From assembly GCA_016786925.1 (NCBI GenBank), contig JAEUTU010000116.1, positions 1 through 56,037 of the forward strand: 56,037 nucleotides of DNA, in the 5' to 3' direction. The DNA comes from Bacteroidia bacterium (GTDB taxonomy: Bacteria > Bacteroidota > Bacteroidia > 2-12-FULL-35-15). A model generated the notes under the pieces. It had not been told where the DNA came from, searched no databases, and saw only the letters and a list, made by a program, of their open reading frames with translations. Made by a program: the position numbers and the translations under genes. Each line of letters begins with the position of its first letter. Position 1 is the stretch's first letter. Shown here in pieces: positions 17,887-26,750 of the stretch.

Positions 17887-18937
17887 ATTGTATGATCTGT
17901 TCGTTAAATTGTTCTTTGTCTTTGTCGTGAAACTCAATCTCTATTGGAATATAAAAAAGCGGAAGGGATCTCAAAAGCTCTGAAAATTCAGGCGACTTTA
18001 ATCGCATTGCATCTTTTTCTGTTGTCAATATGATCTTATTTGCGGATGCAATATTATTAAATATTTTTTGAACGTTATAAATATCTTCTTTGCTGAAATT
18101 GTGATGGTCAGGATATTTAACAGGTATAAGATTTTTTACTTTGTCCTTCAAATAATATTCAAGTGCTTTTGTGTTAGCGATGCCGGTTAAGAGGAGGATC
18201 GTAAAGTTTCTGTCGAAGTAATATTCCTTTGCAAGTGGATTTTTATTGTCGCAATGAAATGGTACAAAATTCCCGTATTTTAAATAGGAGAAATAGAGTT
18301 GTTGATGTGGTAATGGTTTTATCTCATCAGTTAATCTTTTTCTTTCTATCGGCAAGAGAATTTCAGGACATTTGGTAACAATAATAATATCAGCACGGCT
18401 TGCACCGGATTGAAACTCTCTCAAACTTCCGCTGGGAAGCATACAGTCGCCCGGATATAGTTTACTGAAATCGGTCAGTAACACATACATTCCTGATTGT
18501 ACAGAGCGGTGCTGAAAGGCATCATCCAATAAGATCGCTTGCAAGGAAGGAAATTCAAGCATGAGTTTTTTTATTCCTCTGGCTCTTTCGCCATCAACAG
18601 CTACTCTAAGATTCGTGAATTTTTTTTTGAACTGCAGTGGTTCATCACCGATCTCCAGTGCGGTAGATTGTGTGTCTGCAAGGACAAATCCGGATGTTTT
18701 CCGTCCATATCCCCGGCTCAAAGTAGCTATGTAGAATTCTGTCTTGAGTAGGCGGATAAGGTATTCGATATGAGGTGTTTTTCCTGTTCCACCTACCGAT
18801 AGGTTTCCAACACAAATGGTTGGGATGTCAAATTTTTCGGAAGGAATGACCTTCCAGTCGAAAAGTTTATTGCGCAGGGTCACTATTACTCCATACAGAA
18901 GCGAAAAAGGGAATAATATGATCCGTAAAAACTTCAT
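17843..18937 (-). CDS. lpxK: Tetraacyldisaccharide 4'-kinase
   Basis: A 364-residue LpxK, which phosphorylates the 4' position of the lipid A precursor at the inner membrane. It has the expected N-terminal membrane-associated helix ([19 protein letters not shown]), the Walker A motif in [25 protein letters not shown] and DDAFQHR. The C-terminal end (HSDIHTK) overlaps the phosphorylase start by 44 bases. The start at 18937 is about 95 bases from the divergent Nif3-like ATG. Confidence 0.94.
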   Translation of the reverse strand: MKFLRIILFPFSLLYGVIVTLRNKLFDWKVIPSEKFDIPTICVGNLSVGGTGKTPHIEYLIRLLKTEFYIATLSRGYGRKTSGFVLADTQSTALEIGDEPLQFKKKFTNLRVAVDGERARGIKKLMLEFPSLQAILLDDAFQHRSVQSGMYVLLTDFSKLYPGDCMLPSGSLREFQSGASRADIIIVTKCPEILLPIERKRLTDEIKPLPHQQLYFSYLKYGNFVPFHCDNKNPLAKEYYFDRNFTILLLTGIANTKALEYYLKDKVKNLIPVKYPDHHNFSKEDIYNVQKIFNNIASANKIILTTEKDAMRLKSPEFSELLRSLPLFYIPIEIEFHDKDKEQFNEQIIQYVRANQKHSDIHTK

Positions 18938-19031
18938 TGCTTAAATATACAGAAATTTGTTCAGTTTATGGAATTTCTATTCAGTGCTGAGTGTTTTTTA
19001 TTTTGTAAATTCGTCCGATACAAGACATATT

Positions 19032-20126
19032 ATGAAACTGAGAGAAATTACTGATCACCTTGAATCTATAGCTCCTTTAGCTTATCAGGAAAGTTATGAT
19101 AATGCAGGACTTATTTGCGGTCATTCCGAGATGGAAATAAAAGGAGCCTTGATCTGTTTGGACAGTACGGAAGATGTGCTTGATGAAGCTATTTCATTGG
19201 GATGTAATTTGGTGATAGCGCATCATCCCATTGTGTTTTCCGGAATCAAAAAGTTCAATGGAAAGAATTATGTGGAGCGGGTGATCATGAAAGCCATCAA
19301 AAACGATATAGCCATTTATGCAGCACATACCAACTTGGATAGTGTATCCAATGGGGTGAATGCTAAAATAGCGGAGAAATTAGGTTTGTCGAATTGTAGG
19401 ATTTTGTCTCCGGTCAAGAATAATTTAAAGAAGCTAACAACCTTTTGTCCGACCGATAAGGCTGCAGATGTTCGTTTGGCCTTATTTGAAGCCGGTGCAG
19501 GAAATATTGGAAACTATAGCGAGTGTAGTTTTAATTCAGAGGGACTTGGCACATTTAAAGCCGGAAACGATACCAATCCCTATGTAGGAGAGCAGGGTGT
19601 GCAACATCAGGAAAAGGAAACAAAGATCGAAGTGATCTATCCTGCTTTTTTGGAAGGACGACTATTAAAAGCGCTTTTTAAAGCACATCCTTATGAGGAA
19701 GTGGCGTATGATCTGATCGCATTATCGAATAGTCACCAGCAAGTTGGAGCCGGGATGATCGGTGAATTGGATGTGGAATGTTCTGAAATGGAATTTTTGA
19801 CGCTGGTCAAAGAAAAGATGAAAGCCGGAGTGGTGCGGTATACGCCTCTGACCGGTAAAAAAGTCAAAACCATTGCTGTATGCGGTGGTTCGGGTAGTTT
19901 TTTATTAAAAGATGCTATCCAGAATGGGGCAGATGTATTCGTTACGGCCGATTTCAAATATCATCAGTTTTTTGACGCTGAAAAGCGCATCGTTATTGCG
20001 GATATAGGGCATTTTGAGAGTGAACAGTATACCTCTGAATTATTTTATGAGATTTTAAAGAAAAAATTTAATACATTTGCACTCCATTTGTCAAAAATTA
20101 ATACAAATCCAATAAACTATTTATAA
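19032..20126 (+). CDS. Nif3-like dinuclear metal-centre protein
   Basis: A 364-residue member of the Nif3/YqfO family, a hexameric toroid with a two-metal site and possible GTP cyclohydrolase type I-like fold; the cellular role is unresolved. The N-terminal half begins MKLREITDHLESIAPLAYQE and has VIAHHPIVFSG and AAHTNLDSV (metal-binding His). A central insert domain (about 130-240, resembling the CutA/PII-like insert, with HPYEEVAYDL) precedes the C-terminal half with CGGSGSFL, FVTADFKYHQF and IGHFESE. The ATG at 19032 is used instead of the upstream 18957 because homologous starts begin at MKLREI. Confidence 0.93.
   Translation: MKLREITDHLESIAPLAYQESYDNAGLICGHSEMEIKGALICLDSTEDVLDEAISLGCNLVIAHHPIVFSGIKKFNGKNYVERVIMKAIKNDIAIYAAHTNLDSVSNGVNAKIAEKLGLSNCRILSPVKNNLKKLTTFCPTDKAADVRLALFEAGAGNIGNYSECSFNSEGLGTFKAGNDTNPYVGEQGVQHQEKETKIEVIYPAFLEGRLLKALFKAHPYEEVAYDLIALSNSHQQVGAGMIGELDVECSEMEFLTLVKEKMKAGVVRYTPLTGKKVKTIAVCGGSGSFLLKDAIQNGADVFVTADFKYHQFFDAEKRIVIADIGHFESEQYTSELFYEILKKKFNTFALHLSKINTNPINYL
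20072..20079 (+). promoter_or_regulatory. Candidate -7 box for the zinc-ribbon gene inside the Nif3-like 3' end
   Basis: TACATTTG followed by CACTCC matches the Bacteroidota -7 consensus TAnnTTTG. It lies 50 bases before the next ATG (20129), within the end of the preceding gene. I see no clear -33 TTTG at the right distance, so support is modest. Confidence 0.35.
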
Positions 20127-20128
20127 AA

Positions 20129-20893
20129 ATGGCAAAATCTAAAACTGACGAAATTTCGGTAGAAGAAAAATTAAGAGCATTGTTTGAATTACAACAAACG
20201 GACTCTAAAATTGACAAGATCAGAACTGTAAGAGGAGAATTGCCTTTGGAAGTTAGAGATCTTGAGGATCTAGTTGCAGGTTTAGAAACCCGTATCAATA
20301 ACTTTAACGAGGAGATCAAAAACCTTGAAGAAGGAATTGTTGAGAAAAAGAACGTAATGAAAGATGCGCAAGCAGCTATCAAAAAATACGAGGCACAACA
20401 AGGAAAAGTACGTAACAACCGTGAGTACGATTCAATTACAAAGGAGATCGAGTTCCAGAATTTAGAGATCCAGTTGGCTGAAAAGCGTATCAAAGAATTT
20501 AAAGCAAACATTGCTGCTAAAAAAGAAGTAATGGCTAATGCTGAGGCGGAATTAACAGACCGTCAAAAGGATTTGAAGATCAAAAAGAAAGAATTAGAAG
20601 AGATCGTTTCTGAAACTGAGAAAGAAGAACAAGCCTTGCTTAAAAAATCAGCAGCTTCAGAAGCTGTGATCGAAGAGCGTTTATTGAATGCTTACAAACG
20701 TATCAGAGCAAATGTAATGAACGGTTTAGGTGTTGTTACTGTTGAGCGTGATGCTTGCGGTGGTTGTTTCAACAAGATCCCGCCTCAACGTCAGTTAGAC
20801 ATCCAAACGCACAAAAAAGTGATCGTATGTGAGCATTGCGGACGTATCTTGGTAGATGCAGAGATCTTAACAGGAAAAGCTGCAAAAGCTTAA
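20129..20893 (+). CDS. Coiled-coil protein with C4-type zinc ribbon (CdsZ/DUF164 family)
   Basis: A 254-residue protein consisting of a long antiparallel-type coiled coil (about residues 8-185, rich in E, K, A and N) and a C-terminal zinc ribbon with Cys pairs in DACGGCFNKIPP and VIVCEHCGRILVD. This is the conserved family named after chlamydial CT398/CdsZ; its general role is not settled, with links to secretion and sigma-54 control in Chlamydia. It lies 2 bases after the Nif3-like gene. A strong terminator follows at 20914. Confidence 0.9.
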   Translation: MAKSKTDEISVEEKLRALFELQQTDSKIDKIRTVRGELPLEVRDLEDLVAGLETRINNFNEEIKNLEEGIVEKKNVMKDAQAAIKKYEAQQGKVRNNREYDSITKEIEFQNLEIQLAEKRIKEFKANIAAKKEVMANAEAELTDRQKDLKIKKKELEEIVSETEKEEQALLKKSAASEAVIEERLLNAYKRIRANVMNGLGVVTVERDACGGCFNKIPPQRQLDIQTHKKVIVCEHCGRILVDAEILTGKAAKA

Positions 20894-20913
20894 TCAAAGA
20901 AATATATATAATT

Positions 20914-20944
20914 AAAAAAGGCTACGAATTTCGTAGCCTTTTTT
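20914..20944. terminator. Bidirectional intrinsic terminator
   Basis: A-run, 8-bp GC-rich stem GGCTACGA/TCGTAGCC with a 3-base loop, then a T-run. The flanking A and T tracts let it act on both strands, between the zinc-ribbon gene (plus) and the SGNH-like lipoprotein gene (minus). Confidence 0.9.
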
Positions 20945-20962
20945 AATAAGATCGTTTTTGTT

Positions 20963-22330
20963 TTAAGGAAACAATATTCCATTACACTCTACACAGTTAA
21001 TGGTTGGAATCACAGCCTTGTATTTCGTATTGATTGCTTTGATGAATTCATTGGCAATTAAAGCATACGCTTTTTGATTAGGGTGGTAGCCATCCAGACT
21101 GAAAAAACCTCCACTCACAAACACCGCATTAAAGTCTGCTCCATCCCATTTGATACCACTAACTACTGAGTTGAAATAAGAATGCATATCAACTAAAGCT
21201 AAATTATATTGTGCTGCTTTTTGGGTGATAACGGCATTATAGGAATTGATCGCCTGATCAATTTTATAAACCTCAGTACTATCTAATACATATCTGTTAT
21301 TTACTGTATTCACCAATAATCCATATTTGAAACATTTCATGGAATCAAGAGGTACGGAAAGTGTAATGTATTCTCCATTCTTCATTTGACGCAATCCAAA
21401 TGGTGCATTTACATCATTAATGATAAATCCATTTCTTCCTTTCACAAAATGGATGTGAGATAATCCGGACAAAGTATCCCATAAATAATTCAATGAGTCG
21501 GCTTGTACTTGTGTAATATCGGCATTATCCCATTTAACAAGTGTATAATATGGGAATGTTCTAAAATCAGGAATGGTTGCAATAACTCCTTTTGCACCAT
21601 TAGCTGTAAGTGCGCCCAAGATCGTATCCAATGTATTACTAAAGGTAGATGATGAAGGAATAGGAGTAGAGGTACCGCCAACACTTGCATAATTGTAAAT
21701 GTCTTCCATGCCCAACCATGCTGAAAAGAATGTTGCATTTTGTGTTTTTATATCATTGAAAAGGGTAGAAACACCGGGATTGCTTGCAAAACGATTGTAA
21801 TATGGATTTGTATTTCCGGAAGCAATGCTATTGCCTAAAGTGGGATTGAAATAATCCACTAAATTGGCATAAGGAACAGAAAGATTGTGAACACTGTTGC
21901 CTGCAACGCCTGTTAAATAAGGTGCTGCATTGGACGCAGAAATAATACTCTTTAATGGTGATAGGCTAGTTACTCCTTTGCAATCGGTTTTGTTACCAAG
22001 GTGGCTAGGTGTTACGAACTGACCTTCCCATGGTTTGCTGTTTACACCTAATCCATTATTATCGGGCATTAAAGCTTGATTGAACACATTTCCTCCAACA
22101 AGTTTAAATTGCTCTGCTAAAAGCGCAGGAATAGATAGGCGTTGGCCTTGTTGAAATAAAGCTCCGTCCTGTGTGCCTGCCATGTAGTTTCCGCCAATGG
22201 CAATTGTTTTTGAAAAGTTGGCTTCCCCTGCACTCGGTTCCGGTACTTCTAGTTCTGGTGTGCAGGATAGCACAAATAAAAATGAAAGAGCGATGATCGA
22301 TACAGGGCGGAAAAATTTTTTCGTTTTCAT
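20963..22330 (-). CDS. SGNH/GDSL-hydrolase-like lipoprotein, nucleophile apparently lost
   Basis: A 455-residue lipoprotein: signal MKTKKFFRPVSIIALSFLFVLSC with lipidated Cys, then TPELEVPEP. The fold resembles Bacteroidota SGNH hydrolases, with a first block AIGGNYMAGTQDGALFQ.., an Asn/Gly block (AWLGMEDIYNYA) and the last block DGYHPNQKAYALIANEF carrying the Asp-His pair. The usual first block is GNSLTAG or GDS; here the Ser position reads Asn (GGNYMAG), so hydrolysis by the usual mechanism is doubtful. It could be a binding protein. It is 17 bases downstream of the NifU-like gene. Confidence 0.82.
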   Translation of the reverse strand: MKTKKFFRPVSIIALSFLFVLSCTPELEVPEPSAGEANFSKTIAIGGNYMAGTQDGALFQQGQRLSIPALLAEQFKLVGGNVFNQALMPDNNGLGVNSKPWEGQFVTPSHLGNKTDCKGVTSLSPLKSIISASNAAPYLTGVAGNSVHNLSVPYANLVDYFNPTLGNSIASGNTNPYYNRFASNPGVSTLFNDIKTQNATFFSAWLGMEDIYNYASVGGTSTPIPSSSTFSNTLDTILGALTANGAKGVIATIPDFRTFPYYTLVKWDNADITQVQADSLNYLWDTLSGLSHIHFVKGRNGFIINDVNAPFGLRQMKNGEYITLSVPLDSMKCFKYGLLVNTVNNRYVLDSTEVYKIDQAINSYNAVITQKAAQYNLALVDMHSYFNSVVSGIKWDGADFNAVFVSGGFFSLDGYHPNQKAYALIANEFIKAINTKYKAVIPTINCVECNGILFP

Positions 22331-22347
22331 TTTTATTCGTTTTAGAA

Positions 22348-22596
22348 TTAAACCATTTCTGTTAGGTTAACAGCTTCCACTGTTTTGATCTCCGGTACAG
22401 CACGTTTGATCGATTCCTCAATACCTGCTTTTAATGTCATCATACTCATGGAGCATGATTTGCAGGCACCTTGTAATTCAACTCTTACAATATGATCGTC
22501 TGTGATCTCTACCAATGATACATTTCCTCCATCCGCTTGTAAATAGGGACGGATCTGTTCCAATGCATCTTCTACTTTTTTTACGATATCGCTCAT
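22348..22596 (-). CDS. NifU C-terminal-domain Fe-S scaffold protein
   Basis: An 82-residue stand-alone NifU-C (Nfu-type) domain that carries and delivers [4Fe-4S] clusters. It shows IRPYLQADGGNVSLVEI at the start and the cluster-binding CxxC motif in GACKSCSMS. It lies 25 bases after the Mrp-type ATPase gene on the same strand, a pair that makes sense as a cluster carrier unit. Confidence 0.94.
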   Translation of the reverse strand: MSDIVKKVEDALEQIRPYLQADGGNVSLVEITDDHIVRVELQGACKSCSMSMMTLKAGIEESIKRAVPEIKTVEAVNLTEMV

Positions 22597-22621
22597 TTTA
22601 TTGAATTGACGTTTTATAAAA

Positions 22622-23707
22622 TTAGTTCAATACTTCTTGTTTTTTACTAGCATTTACAATTGAAACCTGTTGTGCTACACTGCTGGCGAGCTCCATAAAT
22701 GCTTGAGCTTGTGGCGTATTATCCTGCATTACTGCTGGTCTGCCGGCATCCCCCGCTTCGCATATACTTTGTACCAATGGAATTTCTCCCAAAAGTGGAA
22801 CATTTAATTTTTCAGCCAAAGCTTTTGCTCCGCCTTTACCAAAGATATAATATTTATTATTCGGTAACTCAGCAGGAGTGAAATAAGCCATGTTTTCTAC
22901 AATTCCTAAAACTGGAACATTGATCTGAGGCAGCTGGAACATACCAATTCCTTTTTGAGCATCGGCTAAGGCAACATTTTGTGGTGTACTTACAATGACC
23001 ACTCCATTTAGTGGGATCGATCCTACTAATGACAAGTGGATATCACCTGTTCCCGGAGGAAGATCGATGATCATATAATCCAGTCCTCCCCAATCAGCAT
23101 CAGAAAATAATTGATTTAAAGCTTTAACAGCCATTGGACCTCGCCATACAATAGCTTGAGAAGTATCTGCAAAGAAACCAATGGACAGTAATTTTACTCC
23201 GTAGCTTTCTACAGGAACAATTTTATTGACACCATCTATATTTTTGATCATTGGTTTTTCATGTACCACATCAAACATAATGGTTTGGGATGGGCCATAA
23301 ATATCGGCATCTACTAATCCTACGCTGGCACCTTGTTTAGCTAATGCCGCAGCTAGATTAGATGCCACTGTTGATTTGCCTACACCACCTTTGCCGGATG
23401 CAACAGCAATAATGTTTTTTACTTTTGGTAATAATGGACCTGTTTTTTGTGCTCCGGAAACATTGGCACTCATTTTTACATTTACGATCGCTTCCTTATC
23501 AACAAAGTGTAATACGGCATTCACGCAGGCCTTATGGATCATTTCCTTCATCGGGCAAGCCGGTGTGGTCAGCATGACAGTAAAATTTACATTTTTACCA
23601 CTTACTTCCAAATCATGGATCATACCCAGTGTTACCAGATCTTTTTTAAGATCCGGATCATCTACGTTTTTAAGTGCTTCTAGTACTTGTTCTTTAGTAA
23701 TACTCAT
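22622..23707 (-). CDS. Mrp/NBP35-family P-loop ATPase, Fe-S cluster carrier
   Basis: A 361-residue protein. The N-terminal MIP18/DUF59 domain (about 1-85; NVDDPDLKKDLVTLGM and TPACPMKEMI) is fused to a deviant Walker A ATPase domain with SGKGGVGKSTVASNLAAALA, DADIYGPS and DYMIIDLPPGTGD. It transfers Fe-S clusters to apoproteins. The C-terminal CxxC seen in many Mrp proteins is not obvious here. The ATG at 23707 fits the family start (MSITKEQVLEAL); an upstream in-frame ATG at 23737 would add ten residues. TAAATTTG at 23742-23735 is a possible -7 box. Confidence 0.94.
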   Translation of the reverse strand: MSITKEQVLEALKNVDDPDLKKDLVTLGMIHDLEVSGKNVNFTVMLTTPACPMKEMIHKACVNAVLHFVDKEAIVNVKMSANVSGAQKTGPLLPKVKNIIAVASGKGGVGKSTVASNLAAALAKQGASVGLVDADIYGPSQTIMFDVVHEKPMIKNIDGVNKIVPVESYGVKLLSIGFFADTSQAIVWRGPMAVKALNQLFSDADWGGLDYMIIDLPPGTGDIHLSLVGSIPLNGVVIVSTPQNVALADAQKGIGMFQLPQINVPVLGIVENMAYFTPAELPNNKYYIFGKGGAKALAEKLNVPLLGEIPLVQSICEAGDAGRPAVMQDNTPQAQAFMELASSVAQQVSIVNASKKQEVLN

Positions 23708-23776
23708 CTTCTTATCCTTCTGTTTTATGAAGAACAAATTTACTAAAAAAGAGTTTAAATAAAGGAAATAAAAAGC

Positions 23777-24256
23777 TTAATGATGCTCTTCTTCTTGTGG
23801 CACACCAAGGACTTTTCTGCCCTCGTTTGCCCAATTGATCAGCAATTGCTTTTCTGCTTCGGTTAATTTGGCATCACCGTGAGTAATGGTGTAAGAACTT
23901 AAAGGCATTTCTCCTTCTTGTACCATTTCTACAACTTCTTCCAGTTTATGATCCTGACGTTTCAATTTGTATGTCTTAAATTCCGAGAAGTTTAACTCTT
24001 CTTTTCCTTCATCCACGTGGTGAGCAAGCCAAAATGCAACAGGCTGGATATTGTTATACCATGGATAATGGGTATTGTTGGAATGGCAATCCATACACGC
24101 TTTATCTAAAATAGTTTTTACTTCATCAGAAGTAGGAATAGCTTGCGTAACATCATTTGCTCCATAGCTATTTCCAATGTTTTTATCCGGACGGATGAAT
24201 TGGATGATCACTAAAATCGATAATAATGCGATCAGGAATTTTTTCTTTTTGCTCAT
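23777..24256 (-). CDS. Membrane-anchored haem-binding-domain protein
   Basis: A 159-residue protein with one N-terminal membrane segment (FLIALLSILVIIQFI) and a periplasmic domain of the 'Haem_bd' type. This holds a single c-type haem motif CMDCH followed by SNNTHYPWYNNIQPVAFWLAHHV and EGEMPLSSY. The motif predicts covalent haem and an electron-transfer or sensing role in the periplasm. It starts 2 bases after the upstream beta-barrel gene, so the two are co-expressed. It ends in an HH tail. Confidence 0.87.
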   Translation of the reverse strand: MSKKKKFLIALLSILVIIQFIRPDKNIGNSYGANDVTQAIPTSDEVKTILDKACMDCHSNNTHYPWYNNIQPVAFWLAHHVDEGKEELNFSEFKTYKLKRQDHKLEEVVEMVQEGEMPLSSYTITHGDAKLTEAEKQLLINWANEGRKVLGVPQEEEHH

Positions 24257-24258
24257 AA

Positions 24259-25200
24259 TTATTGTTGTTGTAATTGTTCTGATTTTTCTAAGTCGAAACG
24301 AACACGGTATGCAAGACCAAAGTTGAAAATTGGATACGGGTTCATTGGTCCGTAAATCGGGTTATTGGAGTATCTTGGTTCGTCTGTATTATATTTATAC
24401 TGCCATGGGTTTTTGCCAATGGAATAACCGGCTTCTGCAAATACTAAAACTTTGGGTGCAACAAAATAATCGATGAAGAGTTTGACCTGTGCTTCATCAT
24501 AACGAACATAGTCGTAATTATTTTTCTTTGAAAGTCGGAACGAACGGGTATAATATTTTAAATTTAATCCTGTATAGAGTTTGTTTTTAAGGATGTTGAA
24601 CTCTATTTTATAGCTTGTAGGAATAATCCCGTACATGTAGATGCGCTTATTTACTTTCCAATCTACACCCACTAATGGGACATAAAAGTTGCCAAATGCT
24701 TCACGGTTGTAGTATAAACCTGCTTTTACTTTTATATTAGGTTTGGGTATCCAGTGCTGGAGAAAAATTCCTCCATATTGAATGTCGTATGAATCAATGG
24801 CATCGCTAAAATCGGACGCGATCTTGGGTATACCGATCAGAATTGTTTCCCATTTTTTGTTTTTAGTTACCAGTTTCATTCCTACGGGTAGCGAAATAGC
24901 TGACAAGCGTGATGAATAAGAAGTATCAGGAGAAATAGTAGAGTTGATCGATTCTGTATTTAATCGAAGTAAGAATGCATTCCCATTTTTAAACTCTTTA
25001 GGTAGAAAAAAATTCAAGACATAATTATCAGTTTTGTTTTGGGCATTCTTTCCATTATATGAAAATGTACTGTCAGTAGGGAAATTATAAGCGCCATTAA
25101 ATGTTTGATAGCTAAATGTTAGAATATCAGCAAAGGGTTGCGCAAAAACAGTTGTTCCCAGAAAAAATGTGATGACAATAATGATTGCTTTCATTTTCAT
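24259..25200 (-). CDS. Outer-membrane beta-barrel-like protein (DUF6268 type)
   Basis: A 313-residue exported protein with signal peptide MKMKAIIIVITFFLGTTVFAQ and alternating aromatic/hydrophobic strands through the whole length (for example IYMYGIIPTSYKIEFNIL, VLVFAEAGYSI and PIFNFGLAYRVRF). It fits the DUF6268 outer-membrane barrel group common in Bacteroidota. The function is unknown. It is the first gene of a pair with the haem-binding-domain protein and begins just after the duplicated tRNA-Val terminator (25231-25258). Confidence 0.75.
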   Translation of the reverse strand: MKMKAIIIVITFFLGTTVFAQPFADILTFSYQTFNGAYNFPTDSTFSYNGKNAQNKTDNYVLNFFLPKEFKNGNAFLLRLNTESINSTISPDTSYSSRLSAISLPVGMKLVTKNKKWETILIGIPKIASDFSDAIDSYDIQYGGIFLQHWIPKPNIKVKAGLYYNREAFGNFYVPLVGVDWKVNKRIYMYGIIPTSYKIEFNILKNKLYTGLNLKYYTRSFRLSKKNNYDYVRYDEAQVKLFIDYFVAPKVLVFAEAGYSIGKNPWQYKYNTDEPRYSNNPIYGPMNPYPIFNFGLAYRVRFDLEKSEQLQQQ

Positions 25201-25230
25201 GCAACAAAAGAAAGCAAAAAAAATGGAATA

Positions 25231-25671
<441 letters not shown>

Positions 25672-25792
25672 AAACACATTTATTGCTAAACGGGTTGCAA
25701 ATATAAGTACTTTTTGTGAAGTGCAAAATTTTTTTTCTTTTTTTTTGATGGCGAAGGTTTTGGGTGCTGTAAATTGCTGAAAATTAGTGTTT

Positions 25793-26731
25793 TTAGAAAT
25801 TTCCTTCTTTTTTCTTTTTAGGAAGGATATTGAATTGTATGCCGTAGGAAGGCACAATACTTACTCCTTGTAAATTGATCTGTTCTCCTCCCAGTAGTGG
25901 ATAGGAGCCATAGTTTTGATAGTAGGCAGCCAAAGAAACATTAAAGAAGATGAATTTTTTACCGATCTTCAAATTGATGAAAGTGCCATAAGTGCTAAAA
26001 TTTCTTTTGGCATCGACAGGAGCTAATAGTTCAGGAGAAATATTTGCAGATGGATCGAGTTCATATATCTTTTTAGGTTCTAATTTATACTTTATAAAAC
26101 TGTGCGAATAGACGACACCGAATGATAAGCAACCGACTCTTTCTTCCGGACCAAATGGCTTGCTGAAAATAACCGGTACCGATATTTCCTGTCTCGACAT
26201 TTCCAAACCAAACAGTTGTTGCATTTTATCAAACTTATAGATCTTTAAAAAGCGATAATTTTGCCATGCATACTGAGCGCCTATACTACCATACATTCCT
26301 TTGTACTCTGATTCATTGAAGGTTTTGTTTGATCCCAGGAACTGGTATTGAATGTCGAAGGCATTGGCTCCTCCTGAATTTTTGTAGCCCAGATCAAGAT
26401 GATGTCCAAGTCCGTAACGGAAGTAAAAGTCGTTAGTTGATCCTATCGGGTCGAGGCAATAGGCAATGAGTGCAGCGTTGATGTGTTTTATCTGTTCATC
26501 ATAATAAATGGTATCGCTTTGTGAAAGATCATTACTCAAAGCAACAGAGCCTTTGATAGACTGTGCTATAGGTGCACTAGAGATATTAAATGTGTAATTT
26601 TCTCCAAACCGTACTTGATTCTTTGGTAAAACCTTTCCTGAGTTTAGCATAGAACGTGAAGGTGTGCACGAACTGAATGCTAGTATCAGTAAAAGAAAAA
26701 ACAGTTGTAGTTTAAGAAATAGGTCTTTCAT
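25793..26731 (-). CDS. Lipoprotein of unknown function, barrel-like
   Basis: A 312-residue lipoprotein: MKDLFLKLQLFFLLLILAFSSC with lipidated Cys, then TPSRSMLNSGKVLPKNQVRFG. The rest is rich in alternating aromatic strands (FYFRYGLGHHLDLGYKN, SFGVVYSHSFIKYKL and IFFNVSLAAYYQN), suggesting an outer-membrane beta structure. The ATG at 26731 gives the signal peptide; an upstream ATG at 26803 would run into folC. It lies 20 bases after folC. I do not recognise a named family. Confidence 0.75.
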   Translation of the reverse strand: MKDLFLKLQLFFLLLILAFSSCTPSRSMLNSGKVLPKNQVRFGENYTFNISSAPIAQSIKGSVALSNDLSQSDTIYYDEQIKHINAALIAYCLDPIGSTNDFYFRYGLGHHLDLGYKNSGGANAFDIQYQFLGSNKTFNESEYKGMYGSIGAQYAWQNYRFLKIYKFDKMQQLFGLEMSRQEISVPVIFSKPFGPEERVGCLSFGVVYSHSFIKYKLEPKKIYELDPSANISPELLAPVDAKRNFSTYGTFINLKIGKKFIFFNVSLAAYYQNYGSYPLLGGEQINLQGVSIVPSYGIQFNILPKKKKEGNF

Positions 26732-26750
26732 GAAAGTGAGTTTGCAAAAA

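Noticed and set aside
17887-17937. N-terminal extension of the purine nucleoside phosphorylase
   Set aside because: The extra 17 residues are the lpxK 3' end in another frame and do not resemble family starts.
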